A program made the position numbers and the translations under genes. The notes below the pieces were generated by a model. It ran no database searches, was not told the origin of the DNA, and was given only the letters and a program-made list of their open reading frames with translations. From JAVZJR01 sp037447235 (GTDB lineage Archaea; Micrarchaeota; Micrarchaeia; Anstonellales; Bilamarchaeaceae), in NCBI GenBank assembly GCA_037447235.1, contig JBBIHC010000011.1:1-28876 (forward strand): 28,876 nt of DNA, in the 5' to 3' direction. This document shows, one piece after another, positions 15,863 to 23,862 of this stretch (within the stretch, counting starts at the first letter, position 1; each line of letters starts with the position of its first letter).

Positions 15863-17596
15863 TCAGCCGCAGCTGGCGCTTGAAGACGCGGTGCCGCTGC
15901 CGATAACAGGGCCGAAGCCGTAATCCGCCTGAGCCGAACTAAGATTCAGGCCGCACGCGGCCGGCAAAGGTTCGGCAAGCATGCTGCAGACGAATTCCTT
16001 TATCGCTTCCGGATTTCTCTGAAGAGTGATTTGCTTGCCCATAAAGACCGTTGTTGGGGAACCCTGCACGCCATACAGCGAGTTTTCAGAAGCATATATC
16101 GGGAATGATGTCCCGCTTATGCCGAATCTCGTCGTTGCTTCGGCAACACAATTGTCAACTGCTGACTTATCGATGCTCAGGTTCTGCAGGCAAAACGCTT
16201 CGTCGCCGTTTTTCTCTACAAAGCATCTTACGAATTCCCACTCCTTCTGGGGCTCTTTTTCGCCAACGCAGTATTCATAGAGATTGTCCTTCGTTTCCTC
16301 TGCCCCGTGCATAGTGTAGCTGACAAACTTGTTGTTGACTGTCAGTCTTCCGCTGTCCTTAAATGCCTCCACAACCGGTATGAAAGCCTTTTGCATCTGC
16401 AATCCGTACGGGCAGTGGGACATTACATAAAGGTCTATCTCAACCTTCTGCAGCTTCTCGCCAACAAAAAGTTCAGGCGAGGACAAAGAGGTGTATCCGT
16501 AATACTTCTCCCCTGCTTTTTTGACATAAATGGTTATGAGCTCGGTGTCTATTGGCTGTGCCGCGATGCCGTCAAGCGCTGATTTTTGCCCCTCTGACAG
16601 CGCCGCAGAATCAATGACAAGAATGGGCAGATAGGAAATTCCGCTTTCCTTTCCCAACGCCTCGCCTGCCGTGGAGTTAATCCCGACATAGGTGACATTC
16701 ACGACCACGCCGCCAAGGCTCAGGCCGTCAAAAATGCCTTCGTATATTGCTTCCTTGCCCTCTGGGACATAAGCGACAGCTTCTATCAACGGCTCGTCCC
16801 CTACATAATTTTCCAATGGGCCGGCATTAAGCGAAAATACGTATTCCTGGCCTGCTTTCTTTGCATTGTATGATGAACCTGGCGCTGAAAGCGATTTTGC
16901 GTATAGGTCCATCACAAACTGATCGTCTTCGCCTGCTCCTTCAACCACCATAACAGGCAAAAACTTTATGCCGGCCTTTTGCTTCAGGGATTGCACATCC
17001 TCCTCCCCGGCTACTTTTATTTCCGGCTCGATTGAGATGTTGACATTGTTCAGGACTTGCAATATCTGGCTGTAATATGCCTCATCTCCGCTTTTCATCG
17101 TGTATATGGCCGCCTTCAATTGCCCGAACTCCGGCAATGCTGAGCACTCTTCAAACGCATAGGCTCCGCAGATGTTTTTTGCCACCGCAAGAGGATGCAA
17201 AGATGCCTGGACCGGCTTGTATGTATCATTTTCGTGCACATAGACAATGGCGCCGTAGGTTGTCGCCAGGCTTTCAAACACTTGCATATTGTCTTCATAT
17301 TCCAGCCCGTCCTTCTGCATGCACACGCTTTCGGACTGGCCCGCCTGGCCGTAAATTACCTTTGTGTAATCCACACAGCGCATATCGACTTCTGCGGATG
17401 GAATGTATTTTGCCGCTCTCTGGAAAATCTGCTCCTCAATTCCGCCGTTTGCAGGGTCGTAAAAAACAACGATCGTCGCAGCCGCGCTGACATTCGCGGT
17501 TGCGTTCTGCGTGCCGTCAGCCGGAGGCTGCTCCACGCAGCCGAAAACAAAAAGCCCTATGCCCAGTAAGAAAGCAAAAAAAATCGGTTTTTCCAT
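15863..17596 (-). CDS. Membrane-anchored protein with several thioredoxin-like folds, DsbA/GILT-like C-terminal domain
   Basis: This 577-residue protein begins with a lipoprotein-type signal (hydrophobic core, then FVFGC with C20 as the likely lipidated cysteine) and a short Asn/Ala/Thr linker. Three segments resemble thioredoxin folds without an active site: about 41-145; 160-235, with GIKFLPVMVVEG at 209-220; and 270-360, with GISYLPILVIDS at 319-330. The C-terminal domain (about 385-548) has DLYVMSHCPYGLQMQKAF (CPYG at 395-398) and a cis-proline-type GSPTTV loop at 512-517. It also has further cysteines (C443, C458, C469, C483) in the style of GILT/DsbA relatives. The active site is CxxG, not CxxC. 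It probably handles disulfides outside the cell. A TATA-like element is at 17640-17658. Confidence 0.78.
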   Translation of the reverse strand: MEKPIFFAFLLGIGLFVFGCVEQPPADGTQNATANVSAAATIVVFYDPANGGIEEQIFQRAAKYIPSAEVDMRCVDYTKVIYGQAGQSESVCMQKDGLEYEDNMQVFESLATTYGAIVYVHENDTYKPVQASLHPLAVAKNICGAYAFEECSALPEFGQLKAAIYTMKSGDEAYYSQILQVLNNVNISIEPEIKVAGEEDVQSLKQKAGIKFLPVMVVEGAGEDDQFVMDLYAKSLSAPGSSYNAKKAGQEYVFSLNAGPLENYVGDEPLIEAVAYVPEGKEAIYEGIFDGLSLGGVVVNVTYVGINSTAGEALGKESGISYLPILVIDSAALSEGQKSALDGIAAQPIDTELITIYVKKAGEKYYGYTSLSSPELFVGEKLQKVEIDLYVMSHCPYGLQMQKAFIPVVEAFKDSGRLTVNNKFVSYTMHGAEETKDNLYEYCVGEKEPQKEWEFVRCFVEKNGDEAFCLQNLSIDKSAVDNCVAEATTRFGISGTSFPIYASENSLYGVQGSPTTVFMGKQITLQRNPEAIKEFVCSMLAEPLPAACGLNLSSAQADYGFGPVIGSGTASSSASCG

Positions 17597-17796
17597 TGCC
17601 CCACCATTTTTCGTTATATGCTTTATAGTTTCAATATTACATATTTATATATTTATGCCATTAAGCGAAGATTTTCTTCTTGTTGGGTTCGTTAAATCTA
17701 AAAAACGAAGATGAATGGGAGAAAGCTGGTCTTCGGATAGGCGGCATTGGATTCGCCTCCGCTCATAACCGCGGCGACGCTTGCCTTACAGTCCGG
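17597..17796. other. Intergenic region, promoter plus unassigned G/C-rich part
   Basis: Bases 17625-17665 are A/T-rich and on the minus strand contain TATATAAATATG, a TATA candidate for the lipoprotein gene. Bases 17713-17796 are G/C-rich with small inverted repeats (for example CCGC...GCGG near 17759-17774). I could not fold them into a tRNA or known RNA and saw no convincing short gene. Confidence 0.4.
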
Positions 17797-18079
17797 CTAA
17801 ACCTGGAGGTACGAAATAATGGCAAGATAGACCGCAAAGAGCAGAAGAAGCAAAAATCCCGCAGGACGGCTGATTTCCTTCTTTACCATTGCAAAGTAAA
17901 TAAGCGGCGCGCCGGCGAGCAGATTGAACACCAGCATGGTCACCAAAAACAACAAGGCATTTTGAGAATGGTTTATGGCCAAGAGGTTTATTGGACGCAG
18001 CACCAGGGCGCTTCCCAGCACCATCGTGAGATTTACAAAAGTGCTTCCAATAGAGGTACCGATGGCCGTTCCATAAGTT
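17797..18079 (-). pseudogene. Ca2+/cation antiporter, C-terminal part in the shifted frame
   Basis: In the -1 frame relative to the upstream part, this region reads TYGTAIGTSIGSTFVNLTMVLGSALVL, the second half of the second alpha repeat of CaCA exchangers. Three more hydrophobic helices follow, ending AIISYLQV. It joins the upstream part at 18078-18080 without gap or loss. A separate start at the in-frame ATG at 18024 is possible but would leave a fragment without the PEL motif. Joined to the upstream part it makes about 323 residues, the normal family length. Confidence 0.75.
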
Positions 18080-18767
18080 TTCTTCTTGTTGCCTGCAGGG
18101 TCACCGACAATTCCGGCAGGGTGGTCCCAAAGGCAAACAATGACGCGCTGATGAAACTCTCGCTTAGATTAAAATCGGCGACAACCTTGAGCGCATATTC
18201 AACCGCAAGCTCAGCACTTACCAGAACTGCAATGATGGCAAAAACTAAAAATACAAACGACCACAATGCTCTTTTTTTGCTTACCGGTTTTGCTCCATCA
18301 TCGATGCGCTTCTTTTTTGAAGTGAAAAAGGCGTAGGAGCAAAACAACGCGAGCAAAAGCACGCCTTCGATGGGGCCGAGCGAACCTGAACCGAAAAAGG
18401 CATTCAACAGCATATACGCTATGATAAATGATGTAATACCGATTATTGTCAAAATGTCGTTCATCTCTTCCTTGCTTACCTTAATTGTTTTATAAAAGAA
18501 TGCGCTTAATCCAAGAACAAACAGCATATCATATATATTCGCGCCGAACACATTGCCGAAAACAATCCCGCCGCTTCCGACAAGGGAAGCAAAAACAGAG
18601 ACGGAAAGCTCAGGCAGTGAAGTCAGCATTGCGATAAGCAGAAAGCCGATGGCGAGCTTGCTGACGCCCAAAAAATCCGAAAATTTTTCTGCCTCATCAA
18701 CGGCAACATCCGCTGATTTTGAAAGAACAGCCAGAAAAACAAGAAGAAGAATAATATCAACAAGCAT
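18033..18767 (-). CDS. Ca2+/Na+ (cation) antiporter of the CaCA family, N-terminal part before a frameshift
   Basis: CaCA exchangers expel Ca2+ using the Na+ or H+ gradient. The first alpha repeat is intact (IGFLLIAMLTSLPELSVSVF, then FGNVFGANIYDMLFVLG). The second begins SASLFAFGTTLPELSVTLQATRRK, then the frame is lost and stops at 18033 after about 21 unconserved residues. The rest continues in the -1 frame (17797-18079). The shift point is AGA-AAA-CTT (18083-18075), where a Lys tRNA could slip back one base with perfect re-pairing. This may be an assembly error, a recent mutation or programmed slippage. The start at 18767 lies ten bases after the Ca2+ ATPase, so the two probably form a Ca2+-efflux operon. 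Confidence 0.85.
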   Translation of the reverse strand: MLVDIILLLVFLAVLSKSADVAVDEAEKFSDFLGVSKLAIGFLLIAMLTSLPELSVSVFASLVGSGGIVFGNVFGANIYDMLFVLGLSAFFYKTIKVSKEEMNDILTIIGITSFIIAYMLLNAFFGSGSLGPIEGVLLLALFCSYAFFTSKKKRIDDGAKPVSKKRALWSFVFLVFAIIAVLVSAELAVEYALKVVADFNLSESFISASLFAFGTTLPELSVTLQATRRKLMERPSVPLLEALL

Positions 18768-18777
18768 ACAATCGCCC

Positions 18778-21354
18778 TTATTGTTTCCTCCTGCTTTTAA
18801 GCCATTTCCTGAATTCCATATATCCGAACAAAGCGGCAGACAGCATTATGATCAAAAGCCAGTCGAACGGGTTAAGAGGAACAACCTTGAATATTTTCGC
18901 AACCGGCTCAATATAAAGTATTGCCAGGTGGATCGCCAAGGTAAGAATGGCTACCATAACGAGCCAGCGGTTGGAAAACGGCTCGCGCACTATTGTCTTG
19001 TCAAGCCTTCTTGCGCTAAACGCGAGAAGCTTTTCAGCGAATATCAGCATCGTGAAAACCATCGTCTGCGCTCTGACCAGATCACCGACATAATTGAGCT
19101 CAAAGGCAAAAATCCCAAGGCAGAAAGCAGTAACCAGAATCGGCGCGTCTATAAGAAAAAGGCTGGCGTTTTTCCATACCGGCTCATCCTGCTTCCGCGG
19201 CTTCCTTTTCATCACGTCTTTCTCTATCGGCTCGACAGACAGCGCGATAGCGGGCAACCCGTCAGTAACCAGATTTATGAATAGTATCTGGAAAGCCAGG
19301 AGCGGCAGCGGAAAACCGAGCATTATGGCAAAAAATATTATCGCAACTTCCGCGATATTTCCGGAAAACAAATAAGCGACCGTCTTTTTTATGTTGTCGT
19401 ATACCCCCCTTCCCTCCTCAACAGCGGCAACTATTGTGGCGAAATTATCGTCGCTTAGGACCATGTCCGCGCTTTCCTTTGAAACATCCGTGCCGGTTAT
19501 TCCCATCGCAACGCCTATGTCCGCCTTCTTCAGCGCGGGCGCGTCGTTAGCCCCGTCTCCGGTTACGGCAACAACGTGCCCTTTTCTCTTCAGCAAGCCG
19601 ACTATCCTCAGCTTGTGCGCAGGGCTCACGCGGGCATACACGCCTATACCATCAACTATCCTGTCAAGCTCATCATCGCTTAGTTTGTCCAGCTCCCCGC
19701 CAGTCATAATCCTGCCGTTGGATACCCCAAGTTCGTCGGCTATCGCTTTTGCGGTCAGCGGATGGTCTCCTGTTATCATGATGACTTTTATTCCGGCGGA
19801 TTTGCAGAGCGCAATTGAATCCTTCACCTCCTCGCGCGGCGCGTCTATCATCGCGGCGATGCCTACAAAAACAAGGTCCTTCTCAACCTTGCCCACGTCA
19901 AGCGCGACGCCGTCAAGCTCGCAATAGGCAAAGGCAAGGGTACGATGGCCGCTTCCGGCCAGCTTGTCGTTCAGCTCAAGAATGCTTCGTTTTTCTGCAG
20001 CAGTGATTTTTTTCACAGAGCCGTCGCGGGCAATGAAGCTTGAAACGCTGAGAATCGCTTCTGGCGCTCCCTTCACATAGGCGATTTTTTTTCTTCCCTG
20101 CTTGTGCACAGTAGCCATTCTCTTCCTGGCAGCATCAAAAGGGAAAGAAGCGATTTCAGGATATTTGGCTGCGACTTCCTCGCGCCACATGTTGTTTTTT
20201 GCAGCAAGCACCACAAGCGCGCCCTCTGTTGAATCGCCTATTATCTGCCATCCTGCTTTTTCGTCTTCCTTCAAATAAGCATTATTGCACAGCAGCCCGA
20301 TTCGCATCAGCAATTCGTCCTCAGCCGCAAGCTTTGCCTTTTTGCCTTTTTCTGTAAAATCCCCTTTCGGCTGGTATCCAACGCCGCCAACATCAATTAT
20401 CCTTCCATTCGCAAAGATTTTTCTCACAACCATCTCGTTTCTGGTCAAAGTTCCTGTCTTGTCGGTTGCTATCACGGTGGTGCAACCCAATGTCTCAACC
20501 GCCTTGAGCTTTCTTATTATGGCCCTGCGCCTTGCCATCCTCTGGACGCCTACAGCCAGAACGATTGTCACGACAGCAGGAAGGCCTTCCGGAATCGCTG
20601 CGACCGCAAGACTTACGGAAGTTATGAACATATTGAAAACTTCAAAGCCGCGGAGGACGCCGATAACGAAGATAACAAAACAAAGCGCGAGCACTCCGGC
20701 CGCTATCGTCTTTCCCAATTTTTCAAAATCAGCCTCAAGCGGAGTCTGCTCCTCCTCGACCCCCTGCACCATGTCCGCAATCTTACCCATCTCGGTATTC
20801 ATCGCCGTCTTCTCCACAATAACCGTCCCTTTCCCGCTTCCGCATAAAGTCCCCATGAAAACCTTGTCGCCTGGTTTTTTATGCACCGGAACAGATTCTC
20901 CGGTAAGCATCGCCTCGTCGCACGAAAACCCGGAACCCTCAAAAAAAACTCCGTCTGCAGGAATCCTGTCACCGGCCTCGACCAGCACTGCATCGCCGGG
21001 CACGATTTCCCTGACATCTATCATTCTTAGCTTATTGTCGCGCCATACCCGGGTCGTCACGGCGACCATTTTTTTCAGCGCGGCAAATGCCTGCTCTGCC
21101 TTGTATTCCTGGATGAAGCCGAGCGTTCCGTGAAGCAGTATCACGAAAATTATCAATGCGGCGTCAGAAGATTCGCCCAATGCCAGCGAGACCAGTGCTG
21201 CGGCGATAAGCACCAGCACCATAAAGTCCCTGAACTGGCCCAAAAAAAGAAGCCAGAGCGGCTTTCTCTTTTTTTCCACTAGCGCGTTTTCGCCGTATTT
21301 TTCAAGCCTTTTTTTTGCCTCGGTGCTTGAGAGGCCGCGGTTGGATATTGGCAT
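18778..21354 (-). CDS. P-type Ca2+-transporting ATPase (SERCA-like, type IIA)
   Basis: This 858-residue pump is complete. The actuator loop TGES is at 151-154, and the phosphorylation site DKTGTLT starts at D298. The nucleotide domain has KGAPE at 428-432. The hinge motifs are TGD 528-530 and GDGAND 599-604. Ca2+-site residues known from SERCA are present: PEGLP in M4 (255-259), N666 and E669 in M5 (SGNIAEV), and N694, T697 and D698 in M6 (NLVTDGLP). These support Ca2+ rather than Na+/K+ or heavy metals; Mn2+ is a possible alternative. It would expel Ca2+ across the cell membrane. The antiporter gene follows ten bases downstream. The message appears nearly leaderless. Confidence 0.93.
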   Translation of the reverse strand: MPISNRGLSSTEAKKRLEKYGENALVEKKRKPLWLLFLGQFRDFMVLVLIAAALVSLALGESSDAALIIFVILLHGTLGFIQEYKAEQAFAALKKMVAVTTRVWRDNKLRMIDVREIVPGDAVLVEAGDRIPADGVFFEGSGFSCDEAMLTGESVPVHKKPGDKVFMGTLCGSGKGTVIVEKTAMNTEMGKIADMVQGVEEEQTPLEADFEKLGKTIAAGVLALCFVIFVIGVLRGFEVFNMFITSVSLAVAAIPEGLPAVVTIVLAVGVQRMARRRAIIRKLKAVETLGCTTVIATDKTGTLTRNEMVVRKIFANGRIIDVGGVGYQPKGDFTEKGKKAKLAAEDELLMRIGLLCNNAYLKEDEKAGWQIIGDSTEGALVVLAAKNNMWREEVAAKYPEIASFPFDAARKRMATVHKQGRKKIAYVKGAPEAILSVSSFIARDGSVKKITAAEKRSILELNDKLAGSGHRTLAFAYCELDGVALDVGKVEKDLVFVGIAAMIDAPREEVKDSIALCKSAGIKVIMITGDHPLTAKAIADELGVSNGRIMTGGELDKLSDDELDRIVDGIGVYARVSPAHKLRIVGLLKRKGHVVAVTGDGANDAPALKKADIGVAMGITGTDVSKESADMVLSDDNFATIVAAVEEGRGVYDNIKKTVAYLFSGNIAEVAIIFFAIMLGFPLPLLAFQILFINLVTDGLPAIALSVEPIEKDVMKRKPRKQDEPVWKNASLFLIDAPILVTAFCLGIFAFELNYVGDLVRAQTMVFTMLIFAEKLLAFSARRLDKTIVREPFSNRWLVMVAILTLAIHLAILYIEPVAKIFKVVPLNPFDWLLIIMLSAALFGYMEFRKWLKSRRKQ

Positions 21355-21375
21355 ATTACCAAAAGCGTTAGAGCA

Positions 21376-21390
21376 AAAAATACTAAAAAC
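21376..21390 (-). promoter_or_regulatory. Possible TATA box for the Ca2+ ATPase operon
   Basis: On the minus strand the sequence reads TTTTTAGTATTTTTT about 25-35 bases before the start codon at 21354. It is A/T-rich but not a perfect TATA box. Confidence 0.3.
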
Positions 21391-21425
21391 CTTCCATCGC
21401 AGACAAGAGGCAGCATCACGAAGGC

Positions 21426-22208
21426 TTAACGAAGCTTGGGCAAGCCATTAAGAATAAGGGGATCATTCAGCTCCCTTGACAATTTGGCAAGCTTCCTGAT
21501 TGCCTCCTTGCTGGTGTTAAGGTAATAACCGCACCGGGCGATCTCCCTCAATGCCTCAATGTTTGTTCCCAGTGCCTTGAGCATTGATTTCCTTTTGGCG
21601 GGATCGTGGTGATGCTTGGCTATCTCAACCACAAAATTTACATCATCCTTTTGCAATTTTTTTGAAGCAGCCTCTTTCTTTTTGCTGTCCGCAGAATAAA
21701 GAGCGACAAACCGCAGGGCTTCCGGATCGTCCAGCTTTTCTACCATCCCTGCCAATTTTTCAACCGCTTTGGTTAAGGCGTCGTCATAGCATCCGTATTT
21801 CACGACATTCTTCAACGCAACCGGGTTTTCAGCGAGCTTGTCAATCGCGGCCATTCTGCTTTTCTTATTTGCTGAATGGGAAGCGATGCATACCAGAGCC
21901 GCGGGACTTTTCAATGTTCTTGCCATCCTGGTCAGCTGCCTGACTGCCAGCTTCCGCGTGTCATCGTATCCTAGGCCGTCGTAATTCATCGCAATTTCGG
22001 CCAGGGCATCGGCGTTTTTGCCCAGTTTTTTAAAAGCAGTTAATCTGGTCCACAGATCCTCGTCCTTCCTTGCGGTTTCTATCAGGCTGCGCGTGGATTC
22101 AACCGCACACTCCGGCTCCAGAATTTTGTTTTTGGCCCACTCTCTCTTTTTGGGTAATACAAATATATTTTTTTCGATATTTTTCGCTGTCTTTCTACGG
22201 AACGCCAT
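21426..22208 (-). CDS. Alpha-helical repeat protein (HEAT-like), function unknown
   Basis: This 260-residue soluble protein has a basic N-terminus followed by about six repeats of roughly 37 residues. They share a pattern such as 'ALxxIAxxG/H...K..A..KL' (for example LAEIAMNYDGLGYDDTRKLA, LKNVVKYGCYDDALTKAVEK and LREIARCGYYLNTSKEAIRK). This suggests an alpha-solenoid scaffold like HEAT or related archaeal repeat proteins. No catalytic motif, signal or membrane helix is visible. GGGTGAT lies before the ATG and AATATTAAAAAG (22248-22259 region, minus) could be its TATA box. It is divergent from the L18e operon. Confidence 0.7.
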   Translation of the reverse strand: MAFRRKTAKNIEKNIFVLPKKREWAKNKILEPECAVESTRSLIETARKDEDLWTRLTAFKKLGKNADALAEIAMNYDGLGYDDTRKLAVRQLTRMARTLKSPAALVCIASHSANKKSRMAAIDKLAENPVALKNVVKYGCYDDALTKAVEKLAGMVEKLDDPEALRFVALYSADSKKKEAASKKLQKDDVNFVVEIAKHHHDPAKRKSMLKALGTNIEALREIARCGYYLNTSKEAIRKLAKLSRELNDPLILNGLPKLR

Positions 22209-22307
22209 AAAAAAATCACCCTTATCCTATGAATTTATCTCCAGAATGCTTTTTAATATTATCTCTTTTACCACCATCTAACACCATACGAAGGAAAGAT
22301 AAGGTCA

Positions 22308-22391
22308 GGTTTAAAAATCCTTCCGAAAGATAATTTATTTCACGGCGCTTAGTCAGGGCAACATAGCTGCCTTGCGCGAGCCGGTGATTCT
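22308..22391 (+). promoter_or_regulatory. Promoter and structured leader of the L18e-L13-S9 operon
   Basis: The TATA box GTTTAAAAAT (about 22311-22320) predicts a start near 22340. The transcript then begins with a hairpin, CAGGGCA (22354-22360) with TGCCTTG (22368-22374) around ACATAGC. GCGC at 22345-22348 can pair with GCGC at 22374-22377 as an alternative outer helix. The ribosome binding site GGTGAT is at 22383-22388, before the ATG at 22392. Confidence 0.5.
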
Positions 22392-22763
22392 ATGAAAAAA
22401 GCGGATATTGAGAAAGTCAAGGCGAGAAAGGAGAATCCGTTCCTTGTTTCCTTAATCAAAAACTTGAGGAAAGAAAAAAAGCAGATATGGCAAAAGGTCG
22501 CGTACGAGCTTTCAAGGCCGAGGAGGAAGAAGGTTGAGGTCAATGTAAGCAAGCTGGAGCAGTATTGCGCGGACGGAAGCAGCGTCGTAGTCCCTGGGAA
22601 AGTGCTTGGTTCCGGCAGGATAACGAGGAAACTGCTCGTTGGCGCATTCGCATTCAGCGAGAGCGCAAGAAAATCCATTGAAAGCGCTGGCGGAAAAACG
22701 CTGTCCATAGAAGCGATGTACAGGAACAACCAGGCTGGGAAGGACATAATGATAATGGTATAG
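22392..22763 (+). CDS. rpl18e: 50S ribosomal protein L18e (eL18)
   Basis: This 123-residue archaeal/eukaryotic protein is related to L15. It has ENPFLVSLIKNLRKEKK, LSRPRRKKVEVNVSKLEQY and VVVPGKVLGSGRITRKLLVGAFAFS, all typical. It heads the conserved archaeal cluster L18e-L13-S9-RpoN-(RpoK-Eno)-S2. The stop TAG merges with the ribosome binding site of L13. Confidence 0.95.
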   Translation: MKKADIEKVKARKENPFLVSLIKNLRKEKKQIWQKVAYELSRPRRKKVEVNVSKLEQYCADGSSVVVPGKVLGSGRITRKLLVGAFAFSESARKSIESAGGKTLSIEAMYRNNQAGKDIMIMV

Positions 22764-22771
22764 GTGGTTTT

Positions 22772-23188
22772 ATGCTCATTATCGACGGAACCGATTATAT
22801 TTTCGGAAGGCTTGCCACGCAGATAGCGAAAAAGGCGCTGAGCGGCGAAGAGGTGCACATCATAAACGCAGAGAAGCTGGTCATAAAAGGCGACAAGAAT
22901 GCCATAGCGGAGAAGTTCAAGGGAAGGAGACGGCAGGTAAACAAGGCGAATCCGGAACACGCGGCCAAATGGCCAAGGGTGCCGCACCTGCTCGTAAAAA
23001 GAATGATACGGGGAATGCTTCCGTGGAAAACAAAACGCGGAAAAGAGGCCTACAAAAGGATAATAGCATATAGCGGAAACCCAAAGGGCCTGACTGCGTC
23101 TGCAACGATAGACGTGGAAAAATATGACGGCATAGCAAAGCACATCACGATAGCCGAATTGTGCAGCCGTCTGGGATATGCGAGGTGA
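22772..23188 (+). CDS. rpl13: 50S ribosomal protein L13 (uL13)
   Basis: This 138-residue protein has IDGTDYIFGRLATQIAKKAL at its start, then VKRMIRGMLPWKTKRGKEAYKR, the L13 signature. GGTGG precedes the ATG by four bases. Its TGA stop is embedded in the GAGGTGAT ribosome binding site of S9. Confidence 0.96.
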   Translation: MLIIDGTDYIFGRLATQIAKKALSGEEVHIINAEKLVIKGDKNAIAEKFKGRRRQVNKANPEHAAKWPRVPHLLVKRMIRGMLPWKTKRGKEAYKRIIAYSGNPKGLTASATIDVEKYDGIAKHITIAELCSRLGYAR

Positions 23189-23193
23189 TGTTT

Positions 23194-23649
23194 GTGTCTG
23201 AAAAGGCAAAGGAGAAAAAAACTCCAAAGAAAAAAGCGAAAAAGAAAGAAAGCAAGATATTCCTGGCGCGCGGAAAGCGCAAAACAAGCATCGCGCGGGC
23301 AAGGATAGCGAACGGCGCCGGCAGGATAAGGATAAACCATATGGCGATCGAGGCCATCAACAACAAGTACATAAGGGAAATAATAATGGAACCACTGAAA
23401 TATGCCGGACCCGAAGCAAACTCGATAGATGTGGAGATAAATGTTACTGGAGGCGGAGTAATGGGTCAAGCGCAAGCGGCCAGAACCGCTTTTGCAAAAG
23501 CCCTTGTCGGCTATTTCAACAGTGAGGAACTGAAGAAGAAATTCGAGGCAGCGGACCGCTCGCTTATAGTGGAGGATTCAAGAAGAGTGGAGCCCAAGAA
23601 ATTCAAGGGGCCGAAAGCAAGGGCGAGGTACCAAAAATCATACAGGTGA
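23194..23649 (+). CDS. rps9: 30S ribosomal protein S9 (uS9)
   Basis: This protein of 151 residues has ARGKRKTSIARARIANGAGRI and the C-terminal DSRRVEPKKFKGPKARARYQKSYR tail that reaches the P-site tRNA. I choose the GTG at 23194 because GGTGAT sits four bases upstream, the spacing used by its neighbours. An ATG at 23188 would give two more residues but overlaps the ribosome binding site. A Lys-rich stretch of about 25 residues precedes the core. Confidence 0.93.
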   Translation: MSEKAKEKKTPKKKAKKKESKIFLARGKRKTSIARARIANGAGRIRINHMAIEAINNKYIREIIMEPLKYAGPEANSIDVEINVTGGGVMGQAQAARTAFAKALVGYFNSEELKKKFEAADRSLIVEDSRRVEPKKFKGPKARARYQKSYR

Positions 23650-23653
23650 TTTT

Positions 23654-23848
23654 ATGGAATTCCCGGTGAGGTGCTTTACCTGCGGAAGCGTGATAGGCCA
23701 TCTGTACGGGGACTACAGGAAACTGGCTGCTGAAAAGAACCCGGAAATTGCGCTGGATGAAATCGGCATTCATCGTTATTGCTGCAGAAGAATGTTTCTG
23801 TCCCACGTGGACATTGTGGACACTATCATAAAATATCCCCGCACATGA
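23654..23848 (+). CDS. rpoN: DNA-directed RNA polymerase subunit N (Rpb10)
   Basis: This 64-residue zinc protein helps assemble the RNA polymerase platform. The zinc site is CFTC (C7, C10) and the conserved RYCCRRM (C43, C44). GGTGAT precedes the ATG by three bases and overlaps the S9 stop. RpoK and enolase, which often follow in archaea, are absent. Confidence 0.96.
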   Translation: MEFPVRCFTCGSVIGHLYGDYRKLAAEKNPEIALDEIGIHRYCCRRMFLSHVDIVDTIIKYPRT

Positions 23849-23862
23849 GGGATGGTGTTAAA

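Noticed and set aside
17680..18336. Long plus-strand open frame (218 codons)
   Set aside because: It lies mostly antisense to the Ca2+/cation antiporter, whose family motifs are clear on the minus strand; the translation has no recognised motif.
18553..19284. Long plus-strand open frame (243 codons)
   Set aside because: Antisense to the antiporter start and to the ATPase C-terminus; low-complexity, no family features.
20285..21133. Plus-strand open frame of 282 codons
   Set aside because: Antisense to the conserved ATPase motifs; Ser/Thr/Pro-rich shadow.
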